Of a stretch of 64,000 nucleotides of DNA, positions 47,020 through 55,380 are shown piece by piece. Made by a program: the position numbers and the translations under genes. Source of the stretch: Spirometra erinaceieuropaei (Eukaryota; Platyhelminthes; Cestoda; Diphyllobothriidea; Diphyllobothriidae); assembly GCA_902702965.1 (NCBI GenBank), contig CACRXP010000115.1:813807-877806 (forward strand), given 5' to 3'. Under the pieces are notes generated by a model. That model did no database searches and was not told where the DNA came from. It was given only the letters and a program-made list of their open reading frames with translations. Every line of letters begins with the position of its first letter. Positions within the stretch are counted from its first letter, which is position 1.

Positions 47020-47765
47020 AGCTTGTTCGGTTTTCCATTGTCAAAGCGTTAAGTGCACTTAATCGATCAGAAATCCCAAGTGGCGTGTCACGTTGGACGG
47101 CCTAGTGCTGATCTGTTTTTTTCTCCTCTCGCTGCCTCGACATCTCGGGGCATGGTTGACAGGCGTTTTGTCTGCGTGCTTCGTGAGTCACCACTCCATC
47201 CTGGAGAGGTGATTGAACCAGTGTCGAGTAGTCGGTCTGGCGGTTCTTGTTCTTCTTCACCGGGCAAACTCGTCTCCGGGCATTCTCCGTATGGCCTTCT
47301 TAAGTCGAATGTGGTTTTTTGGTCCTGAACTCTGCGGTTTAGATGACGTAGGACTTTGTAAGCTGCAGGAAGGTCTAGATGCCTGTTGATGGAGTGAGCA
47401 TAGGATAACCACGCCTCGAGAGTTAGCAGTGCTGCTTTTGTGTTGCCCCGGTCTAAGATGGCAGTTCACTGCGGATCAAAAGTATGCCCAGTTTCTCCAA
47501 AGTGTGTTGCTAATTGAGAGTAAGGGTCTAACCTCCGAGCAGCCGATTTGTGCTCTTGTAGGCAAGTCTGCAATTTCCACCCGGTTTCTCCCAAATATTT
47601 GCGGTCGACCTCATTGCAATGTATTTTGTAGATAACTGCTTAGGTTTCCGCGGGTGGCAATGGGCCCTTGGATTGCATCAGAAGACTTCGGATTGCCGCC
47701 TGGAGTCAGTAGCTTATGCGTACACTTTCAGGTTGTAACAATCGAGAGACCACCTCAAAGACCCC
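47020..47765 (-). pseudogene. PLE relic, lineage A (right arm), fuller C-terminus
   Basis: On the minus strand the linker and nuclease start (IAMRSTANIWEKPGGNCRLA frame, equivalent to CNYVGETGR with frame change) lie at about 47,640-47,560, followed by LTLN-type PNSQL wording near 47,500, the LEAW...INRHLDLPAAYKVL equivalent near 47,400-47,340, FRTKKPHST (47,325) and a basic tail to ~47,090. The end matches 26.4-26.8 kb and includes GCTTTGACAATGG...CTCTTCGAAACATCAGC, a decayed hammerhead-like motif, at ~47,005-47,050. This shows what the N gap in the left arm probably hides. Confidence 0.65.
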
Positions 47766-47829
47766 TCTAACATAGGGAATGACCCTACAGACTTTATTTT
47801 GCTGTTCATGTGGTCGTTATTGTTGTCAG

Positions 47830-47985
47830 TCAAAATCTTGGCAATTTGCTGTGTGGACCAGAGTGTGTGGAGTGGAGTGCCAAGGGGCGGACTCGACGTG
47901 CCATCCACCTCCGCTCTGTACCGCCTCCGATCTTTTTGACTTTATTTTGACATCGGAGGAGAGATAAGGTAGATGTGGTGCAAGT
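47830..47985 (+). repeat. Dispersed repeat copy (right arm)
   Basis: CAATTTGCTGTGTGGACCAG, AGTGTGTGGAGTGGAGTGCC, GCCATCCACCTCCGCTCTGT, ACCGCCTCCGATCTTTTTG and ACTTTATTTTGACATCGGAG follow the family order. It mirrors 38.15-38.3 kb. Confidence 0.65.
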
Positions 47986-48059
47986 CTATCGTCACAATAA
48001 ACTAAATCACGCATAAGTACTTGTCCCTACTCTCACCATGGTCTTGAGTACACAGTAGA

Positions 48060-48835
48060 CATCGTTGGCAACGACGGTCAAACTAGTGTGTGTGCGTCTT
48101 GTCAGTGCCGACGGAACTACCCGTCTCATTGTGCAGACGCTATTCTCCAGAGATGGGCCAAACACGGCGTCCTCAGAACTCTCCCTCATCTCCGACGCCG
48201 TCATCACCCGCCCTCCCTCTCTACAGGTAACCATTTAGGCCTTGCAACAGTGCTCCATGGGAAAAGACCAGGGTCAAACTCACAGTGGATCTTTACTTAC
48301 GAAACATCTGAAAGGCTTCTCCAAGAGATGTGGCGAGAGGAAAAAGTCCCCTAGGCTTTTAAGGACATCACAATCGTCCATCTCTACAGGTGGATAGGGA
48401 ACCATTGAATCATCTCGCTGAGAAAATCTTTGCTCGCTTCCTCCTCAACCGTCGGAACAGCAGTCTGAAACTGGGACTTTAACCGGAAAGCCAGCGCGGT
48501 TTCAGCCGTCATCGCAAAACTACCAAATTGATTTTCGTTGTTCACCAACTGCAGGAGGTGTCAGGAGGTGCGGATCTATCTGTACTCTAACTTCGTGAAT
48601 CTCAAGAAGACCTTCAACACAATGAATCGAGAGCAAATGTGGAAGATCATGCAGAGAACCTGTGGTAGACAACCGCCGGCTACACCACACTGTGTCATCT
48701 TCCACCACCTCCAACACTTCACATCATCACCGAACACAATCATCCAACTGCCATCTCCCACGCAAAAGAGATATGTGTGTCTCGGCTCCGTCTCCATGCG
48801 AACTTCTGCCGCATGTGTGATCTAAGTCCGTCGTG
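48060..48835 (+). pseudogene. Non-LTR RT fragment (linker and fingers), right arm
   Basis: Plus-strand frames read ADAILQRWAKH near 48,136 (linker), EMWREEKVP-stop-AFKDITIVHLYRWIGNH near 48,325-48,400, EVRIYLYSNFVNLKKTFNTM (48,565-48,624) and NREQMWKIMQRTCG (48,625-48,666). FVNL.K.FNTMNRE is the conserved RT motif A region (usually FVDLTKAFDTVNRE), so the catalytic Asp is changed to Asn in this copy. Several stops. The mirror is at 37.2-38.0 kb. A short GT-rich run follows at 48,837-48,850. Confidence 0.7.
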
Positions 48836-48899
48836 ATGTGTGTGTGTGTGCATATGCGTGTTAACCGGTCAAAAAGTCTGCGAGCGTATGCTGTGCCAG

Positions 48900-49260
48900 T
48901 ATCAGCAAACTATTGCCCTCGCAGCCTGATATGCACTAGCAGTTCCCTGGCTCCTGGATTCCTGCCGGTAGATGCCCTGGCATTCCCGCTACGTACACAA
49001 GTGTTGAGCATGGCTGCCCAGTCAACATCCTCTTCCATCTGACCTCTGCTTGGGTGTTGTTTTGGTTGAGCAAAAAGGTGGTCATGTGCTGTGTGGACCA
49101 GGGGGTGTGTAGTGGGTCGCCAAGGTGGGGACTCAACCGCTCAATCCGCCTGCGACCTCCCAAACCTCTGGTTTTCCGGATCCTTTCTGGACACGGGGTC
49201 CAGGTTAGGAGTGGGTAAGAGAGGGTGTGGTAGATGCTGCGCAGGTCTACCATCATTATA
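48900..49260 (+). repeat. Dispersed ~400 bp repeat, long copy (right arm)
   Basis: The reading includes AGATGCCCTGGCATTCCCGC, GTGTGGACCAGGGGGTGTGT, GTCGCCAAGGTGGGGACTCA, TTTCTGGACACGGGGTCC, GGTGTGGTAGATGC and CATCATTATAAACC. It mirrors 36.29-36.62 kb. Confidence 0.65.
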
Positions 49261-49839
49261 AACCACAAATGCATTTTACTCGATTCTCACGTACACTATT
49301 GCGAAGACAAATCAAATGAACGTGTTTGCGTGTCTACGCGACGTAAGCCATGCAATAGGGAGTCTAGTAAATTGTAAGGAAACCTAGGTAGGCCTGTTCG
49401 TCCATCTCACGCGTCGGTATAGTGCACTTGTTGACCACGGCCAATGAGTTCAAATAAATGCTCACTACATAGTACTCGAAGATGAAAAAGCTGCGCATAA
49501 ACTAATGTGAGCTCATATGCATTTTAGGCAAAGTAAGATTACCCTGGTATAAAAGCGAATTGTCAGGCTCTTGAAGAGTCAAGAGAGTCACGTTGGTGGT
49601 TTTGGGGGGTGGGCGTTGCTTTTCGAATTTGATGCCAAACAAGGCAGCAGGATAAATCTTCTTATGTGTCCAAACTACCAAGGCATGCTAACGGTGCAGC
49701 GAATACACTTGCATACATCCTGCCTCACAAACAAAAGGCCACCGGATTTACAATAAAACGTTTGGCAGTTTTCCGTGATCGTCGTGGTTTTCCTCGGAAG
49801 AAAGAAAAAATAAACAATGTTTGTGCAGATGAGGTCTTA

Positions 49840-50097
49840 CTAAAACAATAAATAAAGAAGTGTATTATAAAGATTATCAAAAAGTGACAGTCCCATATGT
49901 ATAAGGAGAATTAAGCCAGAATGTTGCTGCTTGATTTTAAAGGAATTTCGTTCACAACTTTTCTCGAGATGTTCATCACAGTTACTCGGGCAACGTAGTA
50001 AACGCTTAACTTCCGCTTCCATCAAATCCCTTTGTGCCTCGCGATAACCCCTTTTTGTAGATTCCTCAAGTAGTAAGTCTAGCCTTTCTGCATACAC
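49840..50097 (-). CDS. Helical ORF fragment, unrecognised (right-arm copy open, left-arm copy broken)
   Basis: The 85-codon minus-strand frame reads MYAERLDLLLEESTKRGYRE, AQRDLMEAEVKRLLRCPSN, CDEHLEKSCERNSFKIKQQH, then a hydrophobic AT-rich end. The first ~60 residues are charged and heptad-friendly, unlike most chance ORFs here. The mirror copy (35.41-35.64 kb) keeps many of the words (YAERL, EESTKRG, EAQRDL, YDEHLEK) but across a frameshift and a stop. It could be the N-terminal helical region of a retroelement protein or a captured exon. I do not recognise it. Confidence 0.35.
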   Translation of the reverse strand: MYAERLDLLLEESTKRGYREAQRDLMEAEVKRLLRCPSNCDEHLEKSCERNSFKIKQQHSGLILLIHMGLSLFDNLYNTLLYLLF

Positions 50098-50804
50098 GCC
50101 TAAATGATTATGTCCATATATCCTTAACAGAAGTAAAATCGGAACTAATAAGCACGCTTATTTACCAACTAGGATGTTTATTAACTGCTACTTTTCTCCT
50201 TAGAATGTGTACACACGACAGTTATTCTGTTTAGACATGCTGATGGGCTGACCTATGAAAGTGTCGTAATGTGTGACTGTGCATTCTGATTTCCTCACAG
50301 AACATCAATTCGGAAATCTCGAGTAAAACGAAAATCACCAAACAAAGTCACTGTTGCCTGCATATGATCGTCAACACAATCGATTTCAGTAGCGATTTTG
50401 GCCGTCCCTAATATCGAAAGTAATTCCTATTTCATTGAAGATCAGTTTTTTGCAACTAATTGGTTCGAATGCGGTCATCCGCAGTACAACGTATTATTGC
50501 CAACGGCGATTTTCGTCGACGTCCTCTCTAAATGAATCGTGACGAAACGAGCATGATTCTTTCCGTTGTGGGCTTTGAAATGTCTGTCGAATTTCGCTTG
50601 AGAGTGAGCAGATTATCTAATCTAAAAGGTATCCCATATAACACTTTTTACTTCGCCCATTAGATTATAGTTCCTGTTCGCACTGGCTTGTATCCTCTTA
50701 CAGAACCTGGTATTTGTTCTAATGCGTAGCCTTTCCCCTGTTCAGGCGTTGTTCGATTTATCCACAGATTAGACATATTGCATTGAGAAAACGAAGCTTG
50801 TTGG

Positions 50805-50845
50805 ACTGAAGTTTTGAATTCCCAGTCGAACCCATCATCAGTGAC
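50805..50845 (-). ncRNA. Hammerhead-like motif (right-arm mirror copy)
   Basis: On the minus strand CTGATGA (50,841-50,835) is followed by T, GGGTTC...GAATTC (a stem II with one weak pair) and CAAAACTTC in place of GAAACGTC. A TATAAAT box starts 50 bases upstream at 50,891. Confidence 0.4.
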
Positions 50846-50884
50846 ATTCACAGATAGAGATGGTGATGGCATAATGGGCGCAGT

Positions 50885-50891
50885 ATTTATA
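50885..50891 (-). promoter_or_regulatory. TATA-like box 50 bases upstream of hammerhead-like core
   Basis: ATTTATA on the plus strand, i.e. TATAAAT on the minus strand. It is the mirror of 34,628-34,634. Confidence 0.35.
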
Positions 50892-51059
50892 TGTTACATC
50901 TGTCCTGCCAGTATCTGACTACTGTAATTAACAGATTCCGTGTTCGTTGCTCGCTAACTGATTGGTTGCTTTGACAGGTCGACCGTAGTTTCCGACGTTG
51001 TAAACAGTGTGCGCCACGGGAGGGTAGATTCAAAGACGGGGACTTAAGTAAATTGGTTT

Positions 51060-51180
51060 ATAATGGTAAAAACCTTGCCCTGCATCTACTGTAGTCTCCC
51101 CCATTCTTCACCTGGGCCCGGAGTGATGACCGGAGACTGAAGATGGGGCAGGTGGTTAACGCGGCGAAAACCCGCACCAA
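51060..51180 (-). repeat. Dispersed repeat, short copy (right arm)
   Basis: TCTACTGTAGTCTCCCCC, TCTTCACCTGGGCCCGGAGT and GATGACCGGAGACTGAAGAT form the inverse of the copy at 34.34-34.46 kb. Confidence 0.5.
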
Positions 51181-51429
51181 TTTGTACCGCCAGACTCTCT
51201 TCTGCACAACGTAGACTGAGCAGGATTTTACACAGCAAAAATGGGGGACGTTGTAATCACAACTTGCGCGCCTTTGGCCTGCACCTCGGTGTGCCTTCGC
51301 ACTCTTAGCAATGTCTTTTGTAAAGGGTGAACATCCTCAGCGACGCCTGTCGGACCCCGATCTAGCTTCCTTGCCGATCCAGCGAATTTACCGCGGCGTC
51401 GCTATGAGGGGCAACAAAGTTGCGGTACT

Positions 51430-51687
51430 CTTTGGCTAATCCGCAAAGGCCATCATAAGTCAATAAACAAAAATGCATGCTACATAATTAGCGTTTTTTT
51501 TGCAGAGTATACTTCATGCCTGCAGTCGAAAATAAGCTCATCCGAAAGCCGACACCCAAATGTAAGTGGATCATTGCAGAATTGTGTTGCAGCCTGAGTA
51601 ATTTTACAACCCTTCTTAGTGATCTTTTCAAAACAAAGATGCATCTCGGAATTTCAGTTGACGCTTTATGAGTTATTCCACCTACTG
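51430..51687. mobile_element. Truncated MITE end (right arm)
   Basis: It ends TTATGAGTTATTCCACCTAC, TG, with TA at 51,688-51,689, and mirrors the left end of the copy at 30,674. Only one terminus remains. Confidence 0.5.
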
Positions 51688-51739
51688 TAGGTCAAATTAT
51701 ATATGCAAATGGGACAGAAATAGGCGCTGCTTCCTTACT

Positions 51740-52226
51740 AATGTTGTTTGGTCTCAAGTGGATTCGCAGAGAAGGACGAAACACAGCAGAGCGGCGTACT
51801 GGCTCCCGCCCTCTTCAGCCTCATGCCAACCGACACCCACCATTATTGGCGTTCCGGCATTCGTATGGCCAATAGGACTGACGGCCACTTCCTTAATAGC
51901 CGGCGCATGCAGGCCACAACACGACTCTCTACGACAACTGCCTACTATCTGCTCTTCAGGGATAATTAAACGCTCAACACGTCAATAAAAACATTGGAAT
52001 GCGGCAGAGTATAGGTTCCTTCGTCTCCGACTGTGTCAACTTCGAGCTGACCACCAACATGAGTTAAAGGATGGTCGTGCATCAACCGCGGCCCAACGCT
52101 GCATACAATGGTCCTCGTATCTCCGCCAAGGGCACCCAACTAAAAACCATGGACGGCCTCGCCGATGTGGCAGCACACCTCGCGCTGCATCAAAATCGAC
52201 GAAGAAGTGGCCTCAAAAGCCAGTTA
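51740..52226 (+). pseudogene. Non-LTR RT fragment (palm), right arm, part 1
   Basis: The plus strand reads SGFAEKDETQQSGVLAPALF (from 51,751), SLMPTDTHHYWRSGIRMANR, TDGHFLNSRRMQATTRLSTT and TAYYLLFRDN-stop, where LLFADD normally holds the catalytic Asp pair (here FRDN). Later words are frame-shifted. It is cut at 52,226 by a MITE; the remaining ~130 bases are at 53,218-53,350. Confidence 0.65.
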
Positions 52227-53217
52227 CAGTGAGTGACTGACCTCATGAAATGTTCGCTGAAATACTGAAATGTGTTTTCGACTAGGAAGGATTACTTGGG
52301 CGCAGATGCAAAACCGATTATCTTGCGGCGTAACTCCATAGTAGCTCGGACTCAGCAGGATGCCAGCTTTTGAATACACTGCTTGTTGGTATTCTGTAAA
52401 AAACGTGCTTTGGAAAAATTAATACTTAAATCGCGTGAATTTTTCGCATTTATTTTGAATAGTCTTGCAAATTTAAATATATTTTATAGAAATCGCAAGC
52501 AGAAATATGCTTTATTTAAGTCTTTTGATAGGACACCACATATTCTTTATTATTTATAGTCAAAGAAAAGGTATAATTAGGTTTTAAACAGTTTCGAATT
52601 AGGCATTTTTCTAAGGCCGTGCAATGTCCATTGATGAAGCACCGTACCTGGCCGTTTACCACCGCTCCTAATGAAATGTACAAACTATTCCTCAACCATT
52701 GCAAAAAGTTATGGACGTTGTACGGCATTTCTTTAAAGGCATAGAAGAATATGTTACTTCCTTTACGCGTACCGCATGCATCCTGTAGACTGAAATCACT
52801 CAGCGGTAATGCAGTGACTGATCAGACGCCAAATAATTCACGAATTAGAAAACTTTTTAAAACCTAATTATAGCCCTTCTTCGAGTATAAAATATAAAAA
52901 TGACGCAATTCTCTACCATAAAACGGAATGAAAGCATATTTCTGTTCGTGATTTCTATAAAACATATTTAAATTTGCAAGACTATGCAAAATAAATGTGA
53001 AAAATTCACGCTTCTTAAGTAGTCATGTTTTTCAAAGTAGTTTTCTACAGCAGATTAACAAGCAGTGTATTCAAAAGCTTGCATCCTGCTGAGACCGAAG
53101 TCTTATGGGATTATGTCGCGAGATAATCGATTTTTCATCCGCGCCTAAGTAATCTTTCCTAATAGAAATCACATTTCAGAATTGCAGCCAACATTTCATG
53201 AGACCGGTAACTCACTG
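52227..53217. mobile_element. TA-flanked MITE, precise boundaries (991 bp, right arm only)
   Basis: The element starts CAGTGAGTGACTGACCTCAT and ends TCTCATGAAATG-type inverse up to GGTAACTCACTG. The flanks are GCCAGT-TA on the left (TA 52,225-52,226) and TA-GGTCCTTGG on the right (TA 53,218-53,219). The left arm has the uninterrupted site, reading GCCAGTTAGGTCCTTGG on the minus strand, with its single TA at 30,128-30,129. This proves a TA target duplication, as made by Tc1/mariner-type transposases. Subterminal inverted blocks (AGCAGGATGCCAGCTTTTGA near 52,349; the inverse near 53,070) extend the stem. No transposase is encoded. Confidence 0.9.
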
Positions 53218-53350
53218 TAGGTCCTTGGTTGGCTGCAAAACAGCATGGAATCGCCAAGGTCTTCCCGACAACATTAGACTTAAGATGTACAAAGCTGTCA
53301 TGTTGAGGAAAGTGATTAAGGTAAGAAGAAAAGCGATCGCTGCAACAGAG
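53218..53350 (+). pseudogene. Non-LTR RT fragment, right arm, part 2 (after MITE)
   Basis: The plus strand reads LVGCKTAWNRQGLPDNIRLK and MYKAVMLRKV, matching the family's post-RT words QNTVWNRHGL...LKMYKAVILP. It continues part 1 once the 991 bp MITE is set aside. Confidence 0.65.
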
Positions 53351-53379
53351 TATGCATTCGCCCGATGTTGCGGATTCTC

Positions 53380-53447
53380 GCTCGAACCTATCACCAGAGA
53401 CAGCGACAGAAACGAGTGGTTCGTGACAGGAAGTTGCAGTATTTATA
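53380..53447 (-). ncRNA. TATA box plus degraded hammerhead-like motif
   Basis: On the minus strand TATAAAT starts at 53,447, and CTGGTGATAGGTTCGAGCGA, GAATCCGCAAC starts at 53,397 (50 bases later). The core is mutated at one base (CTGGTGA) and GAAA reads GCAA. It is the 3' end of the minus-strand lineage-B PLE. Confidence 0.35.
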
Positions 53448-53449
53448 GG

Positions 53450-53772
53450 ATGCAGTCGCTAAGCTACTGCCTACCTATGACAGTTGACCGCTCTCCCATT
53501 ATCCATTATTGTTGCCTGTTGGTGCGCTGTTTGCTTGATGACTGGCATGAACGTTGTTAATTGCTGGAATCTCATTCCCCATGTTAAGCGCTGACGTGAT
53601 GGTTGCCCGGCCATTTGACTCACTCCCCTGTGCGCTCATCACGTAGATAATTACTTTGCCAGACCAAGGCCCAGCACCGAATATGCAGTGGAGATGTCAT
53701 TGCACTTTTTCATATATTGGGGTACCAGGAAACATGACCTAAGCAACTCGCGACTCAGGCGATTATCACCTC
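53450..53772 (-). pseudogene. PLE relic, lineage B (minus), head-to-head partner, right arm
   Basis: The minus frame from ~53,780 reads RGDNRLSRELLRSCFLVPQY and MKKCNDISTAYSVLGLGLAK. It is the C-terminal end only, abutting the plus-strand copy at ~53,772. Confidence 0.65.
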
Positions 53773-54165
53773 TCACAAAACAGCTACGTAGGAGAAACTG
53801 AGAGACTGCTCTGGATGGGAATTGCCGAACACACGGAAGCGGTACGGAGATGTGACGCCAACTCTGAGGTCGCGACCCCTTCGACGAGATCCGGCGACAT
53901 ATTTCAGTTCGTTGAGGCCGAAATTCTTTTGAGAGGTGACAGTCGCGTAAGCCGCGAGTTGCTTGAATCATGGTTAACTGGATCCTTGTATATCAACAAG
54001 TGCAACGACATTCCCACTCCATACTAGGTGCTGAGACAAAGTCTGGTCAAAGTAGTTAACCACTCGCGCAGCTCGCAGGCCGGTGAACCAGATGACCGAG
54101 CTATCATCACGCCAGCATCCACGTCGGGTGGCAAGATTTAAACAGTTGAAAACTTGCATGCCAGC
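53773..54165 (+). pseudogene. PLE relic, lineage B: GIY-YIG domain (plus), right arm
   Basis: The plus strand reads NSYVGETERLLWMGIAEHTE, AVRRCDANSEVATPSTRSGD, IFQFVEAEILLRGDSRVSRE, LLESWLTGSLYINKCNDIPT, PY-stop. This is a nearly complete GIY-YIG nuclease: YVGETxR signature, RIxEH, the His-rich segment degraded to PSTRSGD, and the closing SRELLESW. The frame from SYVGETE to PTPY is open, so this is the best kept nuclease frame in the window. There is no RT upstream because a head-to-head copy starts directly before it. A hammerhead-like motif lies 145 bases downstream at 54,308. Confidence 0.75.
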
Positions 54166-54259
54166 CATCAGGCAATTAGCGCGCCAGCGGGCAACAGTCC
54201 TCGATGAAGAGGAGACCGGTTAGATATCATAGGTATGTAGTAGCATGGTCAGTGCATCC

Positions 54260-54266
54260 TATAAAT
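54260..54266 (+). promoter_or_regulatory. TATA-like box 51 bases upstream of hammerhead-like core
   Basis: TATAAAT within CATCCTATAAATACTTCC. The core CTGATGA begins at 54,311. Confidence 0.4.
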
Positions 54267-54307
54267 ACTTCCATTTCGTGTGCACGCATCACCCGTTTCT
54301 GCCACTG

Positions 54308-54347
54308 CCTCTGATGATGGGTTCAAGTGAGAATCCGAAACGTCAGG
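54308..54347 (+). ncRNA. Hammerhead ribozyme motif, best-kept copy
   Basis: Stem I CCT (54,308-54,310) pairs with AGG (54,345-54,347). Core CTGATGA (54,311-54,317) is perfect, then T, stem II GGGTTC (54,319-54,324) with GAATCC (54,331-54,336, one G-U pair) around AAGTGA, GAAA (54,337-54,340), C, GTC (54,342-54,344). Predicted cleavage is after the C at 54,344. Helix III would be ACGU pairing with ACGU of a second molecule, since a single molecule has no loop there. Minimal, dimer-type hammerheads of this kind are established in PLEs. All core positions are intact. Confidence 0.6.
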
Positions 54348-54359
54348 AGAATAGAGTTA

Positions 54360-54770
54360 TTGTTTCAGCGGTCGCTCCTGCTTCTTATCATCTAGTTCCT
54401 GGAAGTCGCATCTTCACTTGTGTCGGAAGCCAATGTATTTGACGGAGGTCTGCACTATCTACAAGAAATAAACGTAGGAACACAACCAACTTTAGCCTAG
54501 ATGTACTCGGTGTATCCTAGGGCCGATGTGGCCGGATAGGCATCCCGATCACGGAATTTTAAAAACAACCCGAATACTAAGTACTCCTGTTAGACCGATG
54601 TAACTGCTACTGCAATGAAGCGGCAACTGAGGGTGCTTAGACCATGAGTGAATTCGCAACCGACGACGGTTTTAAACCGGTATCTACGTGTCTAACCCAG
54701 AGAACTCGAACAGAAACCTTGGCCTGCTCTGACATATATAACCCAATGTTTCGGAGTCAAACGAACAGAT
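54360..54770. other. Right-arm-only stretch, no recognised gene
   Basis: It has no clear counterpart in the left arm, and no coding or repeat is recognised. Confidence 0.4.
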
Positions 54771-54774
54771 ACTT

Positions 54775-55380
54775 GTGGAACTAAGTTTTGGAATTGCGCA
54801 CTGGTTTAAAACTGTCATGCAGATCCAGATGGTGAAGGTTTATGACCGATTTCATTCTGGCGGAAAGCTTGTTTCTACTTATCGTATTTTGTGCGTAAAC
54901 TTTCCGTGTCAATGGATAGGTCAGACGGAGAACGAGCCTGGATATGGCCTGCACAAACAAAAACTGGCTGTGCGTCAGATTGACACAAAGTTTCACAAAG
55001 TTTTGCCCAAAGTTTAAGAACTGCTCATGAGTTCAGTTTCGCAACCAGCGAATTAACTGACAAGGCCTGGAGTTAGCAGGAGGTGTGGCTCATACTGACA
55101 GCTCGGTTTATTGAAGCAATAATTTTGGTCTGGGCAGCCACCTGCATGCAGGAGACCCTAGTCGTTCGTTTACAGACCGCCACAAATGCCGTCTGTGCTG
55201 CTGCTGAAATTGGTTTCATTTCTGACAATGGACTGCTTTAAAAGTTTGACACGTCAGTGTGTCAGGCGAATGGTCTTGATCTTCGATTACTTCCGATTCT
55301 GCTCACACGGCGTATACCGAAAAACCGGATATTTTTCCTCCAAATTTCATATTTCCTTTTCATTGCCCAGATAATTGTAC
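54775..55380 (+). pseudogene. PLE relic, lineage C: GIY-YIG fragment and tail
   Basis: The plus frame 54,775-55,014 reads KLVSTYRILCVNFPCQWIGQ, TENEPGYGLHKQKLAVRQID, TKFHK. The order LVxxYRI.C..C.WIGQTE...HKQKLAVR is a GIY-YIG start with GETGR changed to GQTEN. After a frame change HEFSFATSELTDKAW follows (~55,032-55,075), then IGFISDNGLL and LLPILLTRRIPKNR to ~55,330. Only the tail has a mirror in the left arm (28,611-28,870). Confidence 0.65.
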
